Notes under the pieces: generated by a model
What the model was told of the DNA's origin: nothing
Seen by the model: only the letters and a program-made list of their open reading frames with translations
Database searches by the model: none
Part shown: positions 8,195-15,904 of the stretch, one piece after another
How positions within the stretch are numbered: position 1 is the first letter of the stretch
How the letters are laid out: each line of letters opens with the position of its first letter
Position numbers and translations under genes: made by a program
DNA from: Actinoplanes philippinensis
Lineage (GTDB): Bacteria > Actinomycetota > Actinomycetes > Mycobacteriales > Micromonosporaceae
Length of the DNA stretch: 64,000 nt
NCBI RefSeq assembly: GCF_900113015.1
Contig: NZ_FONV01000019.1
Span: 120,021 to 184,020 of the forward strand
Reading direction: 5' to 3'

Positions 8195-8851
8195 GTGAGT
8201 GCTGACGGTGCGCCCCGATCGAAATGGCCCCTCGCCGTGGCCGGGGTGGTGCTGGCGCTCGTCGTCACCGTCCTGGCCGTGGTCTACCGGGCCGTGGTCG
8301 GGGAGGACGACGCGCCGCAGTTCGCACCGGTCCAGGTCGCCGAGGGTTTCCCACCCGTGCTCCCCCCGTCGTTCGAGGGGCCGTCGGCAAGCGCCGCCCC
8401 CTCGCCCCGGCCGCCGAAGCTCTCCCCGCCGTCGTCGCGCAAGCCGTCACAGTCGCCCGGGCCGGCGCCCGCCACGCCGATCTCCGGCTACTCGGCGTGC
8501 TCCAACGGCCGGGTGGTCCTCTTCACGGCCACGTTCGGCGAGGAGTTCGCGTACCGGCACGTGTTCATCGACACCGACGCCGACGCCAGGACGGGGTACA
8601 CGGTGCGGGAGGCCCCGAACGGCTTCGGCGCCGACTACATGATCGAGAACGACGTGCTGTACCGCTCGACCGGCGCGGACTGGTCGTGGGCCGAGGTCGA
8701 GGGGATCACCCCGCTGACCGGGGTGACCGGACTGACCCACCGCTGGCAGCTGCAGCCCGGCTACGGCGTGGGCGACGTGATCTTCAACGGCTCCGGCGGC
8801 GGGACGACCGCGGAACAGTTCACCCCGGCGATCCCGGTCCGAGGCTGCTGA
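8195..8851 (+). CDS. Membrane-anchored hypothetical protein with extracytoplasmic C-terminal domain
   Basis: 218 residues from the GTG at 8195, chosen because GGAG lies seven bases upstream; the frame is open further up but would cross the operator. A short cytoplasmic N-terminus, one helix (WPLAVAGVVLALVVTVLAVVY) and a Pro/Ser-rich linker of about 70 residues lead to a C-terminal domain of about 115 residues. That domain begins SGYSACSNGRVVLFTATF, contains FIDTDADARTGY (an acidic loop that might bind calcium) and ends VRGC; the two Cys could pair. I do not recognise the family. It is probably a cell-surface protein displayed on a wall-spanning linker. Confidence 0.75.
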   Translation: MSADGAPRSKWPLAVAGVVLALVVTVLAVVYRAVVGEDDAPQFAPVQVAEGFPPVLPPSFEGPSASAAPSPRPPKLSPPSSRKPSQSPGPAPATPISGYSACSNGRVVLFTATFGEEFAYRHVFIDTDADARTGYTVREAPNGFGADYMIENDVLYRSTGADWSWAEVEGITPLTGVTGLTHRWQLQPGYGVGDVIFNGSGGGTTAEQFTPAIPVRGC

Positions 8852-8898
8852 GCCCCGGCACGGGACAGCCTGAGGGCCGGCCGCGGAGGGGTGCTTCG

Positions 8899-9369
8899 AT
8901 GGAGGGCATGACCACGCGAATCGTCAGCGCCCACCGGGACGTCGAGGCGGCAGTCGGCCGGATCTTCGACCTCATCGCCGACCCGTCGGCCCAGCCCCGC
9001 TGGGACGGCAACGACAACCTCAGCTCGGCCGAGCACGGCCAGCGGGTCCGGGCCGTCGGTGACGTCTTCACCACCACGATCACCACCGGCGCCCAGCGGG
9101 AGAACCATGTCGTCGAGTTCGAGGAGGGCCGGCGGATCGCCTGGAAGCCCTCCGAGGTCGGCAAGGACACCCCCGGCCACCTGTGGCGCTGGGAGCTGGA
9201 GCCGCTCGGCCCGGGCCGGACCCGGGTGACCCACACGTTCGACTGGAGCGGGCTGACCGACGAGAACCGCGTGGTGCGGGCGCAGGCCAACACCAGCGAG
9301 CGGCTGCTGGCCTCGATCGACCGGCTCGCCGCCCTGGCCGTCGCCCCCGGCGGGACACCTCAGACGTAG
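8899..9369 (+). CDS. SRPBCC (START-like) domain protein
   Basis: 156 residues; ATG at 8899 with GGAGG ten bases upstream, and a second in-frame ATG at 8908. The sequence follows the polyketide cyclase/dehydrase (SRPBCC) pattern: an initial strand (IVSAHRDVEAAVGRIFDLIADPSAQPRWDG), a central beta sheet and a long C-terminal helix (ANTSERLLASIDRLAALAV). These proteins form a hydrophobic pocket for small lipophilic ligands; no catalytic residue can be assigned. Its stop overlaps the convergent gene at 9360 by ten bases. Confidence 0.8.
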   Translation: MEGMTTRIVSAHRDVEAAVGRIFDLIADPSAQPRWDGNDNLSSAEHGQRVRAVGDVFTTTITTGAQRENHVVEFEEGRRIAWKPSEVGKDTPGHLWRWELEPLGPGRTRVTHTFDWSGLTDENRVVRAQANTSERLLASIDRLAALAVAPGGTPQT

Positions 9370-9836
9370 GTCAGCGGGCAGCCGTGGCGCACCGAGTGCT
9401 GGGCCGCCTGCCGGAACAGCGCCACATAGAACAGCAGCGGATCCTCGATCGCCGTCGTCAGCGCCATCGGGCCGGCCGGCAGCACCGCGGGCAGGCCGGC
9501 CTCGGCGGCGATCGGCGCCATCAGCACCCGCAGCCGCTGGGCGCTGAACACCTTCGTCACATCGTCGTACGGGTTCTCCACCGGCAGCTCGATCAGCCCG
9601 GCGAAGTCCACCGGCACGATCAGCGACGCGTCCAGGAACTGCCCCGCGCCGTGCCGCTCGCACACCGCGCTGAACGCGTCCATGCTGGGGACGAGCTTCT
9701 CCTCGAAGTCTCCGGCGGCGGCCGGCGGCCCCGGGTAGGGCGGCAGCCCGCGATCGGCGAGCGCCTCGGCGAGAAGCGGGGCGCACTCGTCCTGGGCCCA
9801 GCTGTCCGCGCCGACGGAGACCAGATAGATGCCCAC
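9360..9836 (-). CDS. Hypothetical protein
   Basis: 158 residues with no signal peptide or membrane helix. Notable segments are MGIYLVSVGADSWA at the start, a Pro-rich stretch (GLPPYPGPPAAAG) and LPVENPYDDVTKVFSAQRL in the middle. It resembles short uncharacterised cytoplasmic proteins of actinomycetes, and I assign no function. It overlaps the end of the SRPBCC gene by ten bases and is divergent from the kinase-like gene at 9883, with a 46-bp gap. Confidence 0.7.
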   Translation of the reverse strand: MGIYLVSVGADSWAQDECAPLLAEALADRGLPPYPGPPAAAGDFEEKLVPSMDAFSAVCERHGAGQFLDASLIVPVDFAGLIELPVENPYDDVTKVFSAQRLRVLMAPIAAEAGLPAVLPAGPMALTTAIEDPLLFYVALFRQAAQHSVRHGCPLTYV

Positions 9837-9882
9837 GCGGGCACCCTACCGGCGCCGGCGGCGGGGCCGATACCGTGAGCGG

Positions 9883-10323
9883 ATGGCGCGGATCCTGGTG
9901 ACCGGCATGTCCGGCGCGGGTAAGAGCACCGTCCTCGACGAGCTGCGGCGGCGCGGGCACCTCACGGTCGACACCGACCTCGGCGGCTGGGTGCTCCCGG
10001 ACGGCGCCTGGGACGAGCCGCGCATGGCCGCGCTGCTGGCCGAGCACGACGACCTGATCGTCTCCGGGACGGTCGCCAACCAGGGCCGCTTCTACGACCG
10101 TTTCCACCACGTGGTGCTGCTCAGCGCGCCGCTCCCGGTGCTCCTGGAGCGGGTCGCCAGCCGGGCGAACCCCTATGGCCGTACGCCGGAGCAGCGAGCC
10201 GAGATCACCGGCTATGTCCGGACCGTCGAGCCCCTGCTCCGGCGCGGCGCCACCGTCGAGCTCGACGGCCGTCGTCCCGTCCCGGACCTGGCCGACACCG
10301 TGGAGCGGCTGCTGCGGTCGTGA
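9883..10323 (+). CDS. P-loop NTPase, shikimate/adenylate kinase-like
   Basis: 146 residues. The Walker A motif GMSGAGKST is at residues 8-16, followed by a short LID-like region (VASRANPYGRTPEQRAEI) rich in Arg, as in small-molecule kinases and dephospho-CoA-kinase-like folds. VTGMSGAGKSTVLDELRRRGH resembles the AAA_18/AAA_33 group of broad nucleoside or sugar kinases. The substrate is not evident. The N-terminal ATG gives the usual start, one strand before the P-loop. No obvious operon partner. Confidence 0.8.
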   Translation: MARILVTGMSGAGKSTVLDELRRRGHLTVDTDLGGWVLPDGAWDEPRMAALLAEHDDLIVSGTVANQGRFYDRFHHVVLLSAPLPVLLERVASRANPYGRTPEQRAEITGYVRTVEPLLRRGATVELDGRRPVPDLADTVERLLRS

Positions 10324-10334
10324 GGCGGCCCGGC

Positions 10335-10694
10335 TCAGTCGAGGAGCAGCGGGCGGACCTCGACCCAGCCGTCGGCGACCGGGATCATCCGGCCGATCCA
10401 GACGGCGTGGTCGAGGTCGGAGGCCTCCACGATGAAATAGCCGGCGAGACTGTGCGCGCCCTCGGCCAGCGAGCCCGCGGTCAGCGTGTTGTCCCGGACC
10501 GAGACCGCGGTGGACGCCGGGCGCATGGCGTTGCCCGCAAGAATCCGCCCGCCCGTCTCGGCGATCTGCCGCGGCAGCCGCAGGTGCGCCTCGATCACGG
10601 TGGGCGAGGCCGCCCGCACGCTCTCCGGCACCTCGCGCTCATAGATCAAGATCATGAACTGCGGGAGAGCCGACTGCTTCTCCGGCGAAACCAC
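10335..10694 (-). CDS. YCII-related (DGPF family) protein
   Basis: 119 residues from a GTG start; an ATG at 10655 would begin MILIYEREV, closer to the usual N-terminus of the family. The fold is ferredoxin-like: MILIYE strand, RQIAETGGRILAGNAM, then the TLTAGSLAEGAHSLAGYFIVEASDLDHAV segment that replaces the DGPFxETKE signature, and WVEVRPLL at the end. DGPF proteins often neighbour ECF42-type sigma factors, as at 61775-63677 in this window, but here no sigma gene is adjacent. It converges with the kinase-like gene with an 11-bp gap. Confidence 0.82.
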   Translation of the reverse strand: MVSPEKQSALPQFMILIYEREVPESVRAASPTVIEAHLRLPRQIAETGGRILAGNAMRPASTAVSVRDNTLTAGSLAEGAHSLAGYFIVEASDLDHAVWIGRMIPVADGWVEVRPLLLD

Positions 10695-10759
10695 GCCTAC
10701 CCCCGCTGGCCGCTCGACGACGCGCCGACCCTAGCAAAGGTCGGGGGTAGCGTGGGCGG

Positions 10760-11026
10760 ATGGATGTCGAGGACGTGCTGGTGGTGATAGCGCATCCGTC
10801 CGGCGACGTGGAGGTGCCCCTGACCGACTGGATCGCCACCGGCCCCGGGCCCCGCCGCCTGGTCCGCCCGGTCCGGGCCAGGGCACGGTCCACCGGCCGG
10901 CGCCTTCCGCTGTCGGTGATCCCGCTCCGCTACCGCAACGACGGGGAGTCCCGGCGGGCCATCGCGGAGGGGCGGCTCGAGGAGCCCTGGCCGGACACGG
11001 CGGACGGCGCGGCGCCGGGTGCGTAG
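10760..11026 (+). CDS. Small hypothetical protein
   Basis: 88 residues, starting MDVEDVLVVIAHPSGDVEVPLTDW and rich in Arg in the middle (RPVRARARSTGRRLPLSVIPLRYR). It is followed nine bases later by the gene at 11036 and probably shares its transcript. No family is recognised. The regular hydrophobic pattern and codon usage support a real gene; the confidence is limited by its size. Confidence 0.55.
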   Translation: MDVEDVLVVIAHPSGDVEVPLTDWIATGPGPRRLVRPVRARARSTGRRLPLSVIPLRYRNDGESRRAIAEGRLEEPWPDTADGAAPGA

Positions 11027-11035
11027 GATGCGCCG

Positions 11036-11389
11036 GTGCAGCGCATCGAGGTGGGTGGGGACGGTGTCACCCTGACGCACGTCACCGAGCCCCGGTATTC
11101 CGTCTTCGGCAACCTGGTGAGCCCCGGCCACACCTCCGTCAGCGAGCTGTCGTGGGACGAGGTCTGCCGGATCGGGCTGACGACGGTCCACTGGGATCCG
11201 GCGAAGCCGCCGCAGGCCTGCCTGGTCATCGACCTGACCTACGGCGAGTTCTTCGAGATCACCGACGACGCCGAGGGCTTCGGCGCGGCGGTGCGCGAGC
11301 TCTGCCGGCGATACGGGATGGCGGTCCCCGACCACCGCCACCTGCCCGCCGACGGCGTGGACATCCTGCCGTTCCCGATCGGGGACTGA
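11036..11389 (+). CDS. Hypothetical protein
   Basis: 117 residues from a GTG start. It begins VQRIEVGGDGVTLTHVTEPRYSVFG and has an alternating hydrophobic pattern suggesting a mixed alpha/beta cytoplasmic protein, with ACLVIDLTYGEFFEITDDAEGF in the middle. No signal peptide, helix or catalytic motif. It is probably cotranscribed with 10760. Function unknown. Confidence 0.65.
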   Translation: MQRIEVGGDGVTLTHVTEPRYSVFGNLVSPGHTSVSELSWDEVCRIGLTTVHWDPAKPPQACLVIDLTYGEFFEITDDAEGFGAAVRELCRRYGMAVPDHRHLPADGVDILPFPIGD

Positions 11390-11415
11390 CCTCTCCGGCG
11401 GCCGGGGACCGTTCC

Positions 11416-11736
11416 TCAGCGGAAGGTGCTCTCGGTGGCCGCGCCGTCGCCCAGGCGGCGGACCTCCTGGGGGCAGCGGCAGGCGGCCGCGATGCGAGTG
11501 GCCCAGGTCAGCGCCTCCTCGCGGGTCGGCACGTCGACGACCATCAAGCCGCCGATGAACTCCTTGGTCTCCGGGAACGGGCCGTCGGTGACCAGGCCGT
11601 CGGGGGACACGATGGTGGGCTGCTGGGGGTCGAGGCCGCCGGCGAAGACGAACACCCCGGCGTCCGCCGCGTCCCGGCAAACCGCGTACGCGGCCTTGCC
11701 GACCTCCGGCAGCTCGTCGGCGGGGATGTGGTCCAT
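11416..11736 (-). CDS. DGPF/YCII family protein with damaged start
   Basis: The family signature TDGPFPETKEFIGGLMVVDV is intact, and homology clearly extends upstream of the first ATG (11736). In frame before it lie codons for AKYLITFDDGA, the normal first strand of this family. No ATG, GTG or TTG occurs between there and the preceding in-frame stop; the expected start position carries ACG (11775 or 11772). The start codon therefore looks mutated, or ACG/CTG is used. From the ATG at 11736 the protein would lack its first beta-strand and is probably unstable. Treat it as a possible recent pseudogene. Confidence 0.7.
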   Translation of the reverse strand: MDHIPADELPEVGKAAYAVCRDAADAGVFVFAGGLDPQQPTIVSPDGLVTDGPFPETKEFIGGLMVVDVPTREEALTWATRIAAACRCPQEVRRLGDGAATESTFR

Positions 11737-11907
11737 CGCGCCGTCGTCGAAGGTGATCAGGTACTTGGCCGTCGTGGGTCTCGTCGGTTCCGGCGGCGTG
11801 GTCCGGCCCGCCTCTCACCCGTACCGCGAACGGGCGGGGCCGGATCCGACACCGCCGGGGCCACTGACCGCCTCTTTCGCGGAATCGGCACGCGGAGCCC
11901 GTACCCG

Positions 11908-11932
11908 GAATGAAAGGCTTTAAAAGGGGTAA
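11908..11932 (+). promoter_or_regulatory. Candidate SigB-type promoter for the PRC-barrel gene
   Basis: GAAT, 15 bases, then GGGTAA matches GNNT-N14-16-GGGTA. It lies 26 bp before the ATG at 11958, giving a short leader that contains the GGGAGGT ribosome binding site. Confidence 0.5.
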
Positions 11933-11957
11933 CCCGCCGGTTAGGGAGGTGACTGTG

Positions 11958-12401
11958 ATGGGAGAGCCTGTCGGCACGCTGACGGCATTGAGCGACACCA
12001 ATCAGCTGGTCGCCGACCCGGCCCTGGATGTCCGGGGCCGGTCGGTGATCGACAGCGGTGGCGAGAAGATCGGCACGGTGGCGGATCTGCTGATCGACAA
12101 CGGTACGAATCACGTGCGGTTCCTGCGCGTGGAGCACGGCGGCGTTCTCGGATTCGGGGCGCAGTCGTCGTTCATCCCGGCCGAGTCGATCGTCCGGGTG
12201 ACCGAGGACGAGGTGTACGTGTCGTCGTCGAAGGACCATGTCGCCGGTGGCCCGGGATACGACCCGGACCTCGTCGATCAGCGGGACTACTACGACAAGA
12301 TCTACGGCCACTACGGGCACGAGCCGGTGGTCGCGCGCGGGTCGACCTATCCGGGTCTGACCGGGTTACCCGGAAGCCCCGGGCTGCCGCCGGTCCGCTG
12401 A
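11958..12401 (+). CDS. PRC-barrel domain protein, probably stress-induced
   Basis: 147 residues from the ATG at 11958 (GGGAGGT seven bases upstream); the frame is open to 11910 but would cross the promoter. The PRC-barrel spans about residues 20-95: DVRGRSVIDSGGEKIGTVAD, LLIDNGTNHVRFLRV and SFIPAESIVRVTEDEVYV are typical strands. An acidic and Tyr-rich tail (PDLVDQRDYYDKIYGHYG) and a Pro/Gly end follow. Such proteins are abundant in general stress regulons of actinomycetes; the biochemical role is unknown. It converges with the HxlR gene and overlaps its 3' end by 36 bp. Confidence 0.85.
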   Translation: MGEPVGTLTALSDTNQLVADPALDVRGRSVIDSGGEKIGTVADLLIDNGTNHVRFLRVEHGGVLGFGAQSSFIPAESIVRVTEDEVYVSSSKDHVAGGPGYDPDLVDQRDYYDKIYGHYGHEPVVARGSTYPGLTGLPGSPGLPPVR

Positions 12402-12719
12402 CCCGGCGGCCCACGCGCAGATCGCCGCCAGCGGCTCCTGCAAGGTCTTGCCGAGGGCGGTGAGGGAGTACTCGACGTGCTGCGGCGGGTCCGGTTTGAG
12501 GACCCGCCGCAGCACGAGGCCGTCGTCCTCCATGTCGCGCAGCGTCTCGGTGAGCACCTTCTGGGTGATCCCGGCGACCCGGCGGCGCAGCTCGGCGTGC
12601 CGTTGCGGCCCGGCCAGCAGCGCGTAGACGATCAGCACCCGCCACTTGGAGGCCAGCCGCTCCAGCGCCTGGCGGGTGGCGCAGCTCTCCTCCAGCACGT
12701 CCGGAATGACCAGCGCCAT
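12366..12719 (-). CDS. HxlR-family transcriptional regulator
   Basis: 117 residues from the ATG at 12719, with GGGGAGGG upstream. The winged-helix domain is complete: CATRQALERLASKWRVLIVYALLAGPQRHAEL, RRRVAGITQKVLTETLRDMEDDGLV and the wing PPQHVEYSLTALGKTL. An early Cys (residue 13) sits where redox-sensing HxlR members such as HypR and QorR keep theirs. It is divergent from the hydrolase at 12792, and an imperfect inverted repeat lies between them, so it probably controls that gene and itself. Confidence 0.92.
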   Translation of the reverse strand: MALVIPDVLEESCATRQALERLASKWRVLIVYALLAGPQRHAELRRRVAGITQKVLTETLRDMEDDGLVLRRVLKPDPPQHVEYSLTALGKTLQEPLAAICAWAAGSADRRQPGASG

Positions 12720-12732
12720 CGTCGCCCTCCCC

Positions 12733-12753
12733 AAGGGCACCTGGAAGTGCCTT
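12733..12753. promoter_or_regulatory. Likely HxlR operator
   Basis: An imperfect inverted repeat with outer arms AAGGGCAC and GTGCCTT around CTGGAA, in the 72-bp gap between the divergent HxlR and hydrolase genes. Confidence 0.5.
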
Positions 12754-12791
12754 CTGTCCCGCCGTGGCGGGTTACGCCTACCGTCGCAGCC

Positions 12792-13655
12792 ATGCTGACA
12801 CACATCACGTTCGACGCCGACGGCCTCACCCTCGCCGGGGATCTGCGGGTGGCCGGCGACGGGGCTCCCGCGGTCGTGCTGACCGGGCCGTTCACCGGTG
12901 TGAAGGAGCAGGTGACCGGGGTGTACGCGGCACGCCTGCACGAGCGGGGCATCACCACTCTGGCGTTCGACCACCGCGGTTTCGGGCAGAGCGGCGGACG
13001 GCGGGCGCACGAGGACAGCCAGGGCAAGCTCGCCGACCTGCGGGCCGCGGTGGGGGTGCTGGCCGCGCACCCGGCGGTCGACGCGGACCGGATCGGTGTC
13101 GTCGGGATCTGTCTCGGTGGTGGCTACGCGGTCCGGGCCGCGGCCGCCGATCCGCGGCTGCGGGCGGTCGCCGGGATCGCCGGCGCCTACAACAGCCCGG
13201 CCCGGTTCGCCGCCGGGGACCCGGAGGGGTACCGGCGGGCGCTGGCGTCGTTCATCGAGCGCTGGGACGAGGAGCTTCCGGCGGTGGCGCCGGGCGGGGC
13301 GCCCGCGGCGATGGGCGGCGACGAGCCGTACGAGTACTACGGCACCGACCGGTCGAGGGCCGAGCACTGGGAGAACCGGGTCACGCACGGCTCGCTGCAC
13401 GCGCTGATGACCTTCGACGCCCTGGGTGCGGCGCCGCTGCTGTCGGCGACGCCGCTGCTCGTGGTGCACGGGCGCAAGGACGACTACTGCTCGCCGGAGC
13501 TGGCCGAGGCCCTGCACGAGCAGGCGACCGGCCCGAAGCGCCTGCACTGGCTCGACGCCGGCCGGCACATCGACCTGTACGACGCCGAGCCCTATGTAAC
13601 GCAGGCCGCCGACGAGACCGCCGCGTTCCTGCGGTCAGTTCTCCACGACCGGTGA
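12792..13655 (+). CDS. Alpha/beta hydrolase with Cys nucleophile (dienelactone hydrolase/YcjY-like)
   Basis: 287 residues. The fold's oxyanion region (LTGPFTGVKEQ) and the FDHRGFGQSGG strand lead to GICLGGGY. In this elbow the nucleophile position is Cys rather than Ser, as in dienelactone hydrolase and YcjY-like enzymes. The acid Asp is in HGRKDDYC and the His in DAGRHIDLYD. It lacks a signal peptide and is probably cytoplasmic. The substrate is unknown. Divergence from an HxlR regulator, several of which sense electrophiles or quinones, suggests detoxification, but that is inference. Confidence 0.85.
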   Translation: MLTHITFDADGLTLAGDLRVAGDGAPAVVLTGPFTGVKEQVTGVYAARLHERGITTLAFDHRGFGQSGGRRAHEDSQGKLADLRAAVGVLAAHPAVDADRIGVVGICLGGGYAVRAAAADPRLRAVAGIAGAYNSPARFAAGDPEGYRRALASFIERWDEELPAVAPGGAPAAMGGDEPYEYYGTDRSRAEHWENRVTHGSLHALMTFDALGAAPLLSATPLLVVHGRKDDYCSPELAEALHEQATGPKRLHWLDAGRHIDLYDAEPYVTQAADETAAFLRSVLHDR

Positions 13656-14123
13656 CGCGGTGAGGTCGATGCGTTTGTCGCCCTCCCCGTCACGGTCCAC
13701 GTTGTAGACGACGTAACCGGTGGTGCTCCAGCCGCCGGTGCGTGACGACTCCCGGTAGACGGCCTCGCAGGTGAACAGCGCGCTGTCGTCGGTGTTCACC
13801 CGCCGGGTCAGGTCGCACGCGCCGACGGCCTGCGACAGGCCGTACCGCCGCAGGTCGAAGTGGACGGCCAGCAGGTCGAACTTACGGTGCCCGTCACGGG
13901 TGTCGTCGCCGCCGTGCTCCCACGACACCCCCGCGTACGCCCCGCGGGTCGGCGAGCCGTGATAGATGCACAGCCGGACGCGGAAATCGGTGTTGAACCC
14001 GGGTGTGTCGAACTCGATGTCGCGCTGTGCGCTGCAGGCGGTGTCGGCCCACGCGGCCGGCCCGGTGACCGCGATCCCGGCCGCCGCAAGTGCTGTCACC
14101 AGCGCGAATGCCATTCCTTTCAT
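13635..14123 (-). CDS. Secreted hypothetical protein
   Basis: 162 residues. A classic signal peptide (MKGMAFALVTALAAAGIAVTG, cleavage near AWADT) precedes a mature domain of about 135 residues with four Cys (ACSAQ, RLCIYHG, GACDL, FTCEA) that could form two disulfides. Repeated Asp/Arg-rich loops and alternating strands suggest a small beta-rich extracellular protein. No family recognised. Its 3' end overlaps the end of the convergent hydrolase by 21 bp. Confidence 0.75.
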   Translation of the reverse strand: MKGMAFALVTALAAAGIAVTGPAAWADTACSAQRDIEFDTPGFNTDFRVRLCIYHGSPTRGAYAGVSWEHGGDDTRDGHRKFDLLAVHFDLRRYGLSQAVGACDLTRRVNTDDSALFTCEAVYRESSRTGGWSTTGYVVYNVDRDGEGDKRIDLTASPVVEN

Positions 14124-14173
14124 GACGTTTCACCCCCAGCCATCATCACCCCGCGCCGGGGGCCGTGGGGCGG

Positions 14174-14650
14174 CTACTGGAAACGAACCCGGTGCAGGTC
14201 ACGCAGCTCGGCCTCGAAGATCGGGGCCGGGCCGTCGACGCGGGCGCCGGGCACCACCGCGGCGATCGGCAGCGGCGCGACCGGGCCGGGCGGCACCTCC
14301 CACTCGGTGAGCCAGCCGACCAGCTGGCCGCTCGACGCCGCATACACGATCCGGCCGAGGCCGACCCAGCCGTGACTTGCAGCACACATCGGGCAGTGCT
14401 CACCGGACGTGTACACGGTCGCGGCGGCCCGCTCCTCGGGGGTCAGATGGGTGGCCGCCCACCGGGAGATCGCGAACTCCGGATGCCGGGTGGCGTCGCC
14501 GTTGCGGACCCGGTTGCGATCCTCGAAGAGGACCTCGCCATCGGCCGCGACCAGCACCGATCCGAACGGCTCGTCACCGTCGGCGACGGCCTCGCGGGCC
14601 AGGTCGACGCAGCGGCGCAGGTGGGTCAGATCGTCGTCGGTGATTCCCAT
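14174..14650 (-). CDS. Zinc-dependent nucleoside/nucleobase deaminase
   Basis: 158 residues from the ATG at 14650 (MGITDDDLTHL); an upstream ATG at 14716 would add 22 unlikely residues. It has the cytidine/deoxycytidylate deaminase zinc signature: the HPE motif in ATRHPEFAISRW and the EHCPMCAAS motif supplying two Cys ligands. PFGSVLVAADGEVL and GRIVYAASSGQL fit the guanine deaminase/TadA-like branch. The middle residue of the HxE motif is Pro rather than the usual Ala or Val. It most likely deaminates a purine or pyrimidine base in the cytosol; the exact substrate cannot be read from sequence. Confidence 0.85.
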   Translation of the reverse strand: MGITDDDLTHLRRCVDLAREAVADGDEPFGSVLVAADGEVLFEDRNRVRNGDATRHPEFAISRWAATHLTPEERAAATVYTSGEHCPMCAASHGWVGLGRIVYAASSGQLVGWLTEWEVPPGPVAPLPIAAVVPGARVDGPAPIFEAELRDLHRVRFQ

Positions 14651-14770
14651 GCGGACCAACCTATCCCGGCGGTGAACGCCGGGCCGGTACGCCACGTACC
14701 ACTCTGCGTGATGCAACCTTCCGGACCGTCGGGGCCGTCTAGCCGGGAAGACGTTCGAGGAGGTTCATGC

Positions 14771-15778
14771 ATGCGGGGGCTTGCGCGGCTCGTTTACGCT
14801 CCACAGCCGTTGAAGACGATGATGAGAACTCTCGCCGGGGCGGCCGCCGTGATCATGGGGCTGGCCGGGGCTCCGTCGCCCGCGTACGGCATCGCCAACG
14901 GCGAGGCGGTGCCGGACGGCCGCTACCCGTTCGCGGTCAAGATCTCCACGATCGGCATCCCCACGGCGGACGGCGGCAAGCGTGACAGCTCGTGCACGGG
15001 GGGTCTCGTCTCGCCACACTGGGTGATCACAGCGGCTCACTGTTTCCATGACCTCGACGGCAATCGCGTGTCACACACCGTGGCGGAGCAGACGTTCGCG
15101 ACCGTCGGGCGGGCCGACCTGACCGGCAAGGACGGGTTCATCGCCGACGTCGCCCAGGTGGTCCAGCACGGCGAGGCCGACGTCGCGCTCATCCGGCTGG
15201 ACAAGGCGATCACCGGCATCAGCCCGCTCACGCTCGCCGGCCGGAAGCCGGTCGAGGGGCAGAAGGTGAGGCTCGTGGGGTACGGCCTGACGAGCCCTGG
15301 TTCCACGCAGACCCCCGACCGGCTGCGGACCGGCCGATTCGAGGTCACCTCGGTGGACGACACCGAGATGGGCGTGTCCGGGGTGGCGCCGCGGGCCACC
15401 ACGAGCCCGTGCGAGCGGGACTCCGGCGGGCCGTACTTCACCGAGGGCTCCGGCGGGGCGGTGCTGATCGGCGTGGTGAGCCGCGGCCCGGAGTGCCCGC
15501 ACAGCGGCCCGGACATCGCCACCCGGGTCGACGCGGTCGCTCCCTGGGTCCGCTCGGTGATCAAGGACGACGTGGTGGCCGCGGCGCCGCCGTCGAAGGC
15601 CGGTCGCGCCCCGTCGTCGCCGGTACGGGCCACGCCACAGACCCCGACGTCGGCCGTCGCCGGATTCTCGCCGGTGGTCCTGGTGACGATTCCGGCGCTG
15701 GCCGTCGGCTTCGTGGTGTTTCTGATCGCCAGCCGCCGGCGCAACCGGCGCAGCCGGGGCAGCCACCGCCGCCGCTGA
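14771..15778 (+). CDS. Trypsin-like serine protease with C-terminal membrane anchor
   Basis: 335 residues from the ATG at 14771, with AGGAGG seven bases upstream. A signal sequence (to about residue 44, SPAYGIANG) is followed by an S1 (chymotrypsin) domain. The triad residues are visible: His in ITAAHCF, Asp in ADVALIRL, and Ser in CERDSGGPYF, where the usual GDSGG has Arg for the first Gly. Maturation may occur at IANGEAVPDG, with no long propeptide. After a Pro/Ser/Ala linker comes a membrane helix (VVLVTIPALAVGFVVFLIA) and a basic tail (SRRRNRRSRGSHRRR), so the protease is held on the outer face of the membrane. Confidence 0.88.
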   Translation: MRGLARLVYAPQPLKTMMRTLAGAAAVIMGLAGAPSPAYGIANGEAVPDGRYPFAVKISTIGIPTADGGKRDSSCTGGLVSPHWVITAAHCFHDLDGNRVSHTVAEQTFATVGRADLTGKDGFIADVAQVVQHGEADVALIRLDKAITGISPLTLAGRKPVEGQKVRLVGYGLTSPGSTQTPDRLRTGRFEVTSVDDTEMGVSGVAPRATTSPCERDSGGPYFTEGSGGAVLIGVVSRGPECPHSGPDIATRVDAVAPWVRSVIKDDVVAAAPPSKAGRAPSSPVRATPQTPTSAVAGFSPVVLVTIPALAVGFVVFLIASRRRNRRSRGSHRRR

Positions 15779-15840
15779 CCGTCCAGCGCATCGACCCGGT
15801 TCCATGTTCGGTAACTCTGTTGTAACGTCGCCATCGCTTC

Positions 15841-15870
15841 GAACATGTTCAGTTCTGGTCGAACATGTTG
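15841..15870. promoter_or_regulatory. Twin operator upstream of the GH2 beta-galactosidase
   Basis: GAACATGTTC (15841-15850, a perfect palindrome) and GAACATGTTG (15861-15870) sit exactly 20 bp apart, on the same helix face, each preceded by TC. A degenerate third copy, CCATGTTCG, is near 15812. The second copy ends 34 bp before the start codon. Confidence 0.65.
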
Positions 15871-15904
15871 CAGATCTGATCGCCGTGCGTCGGAGGGAGC
15901 CGGA

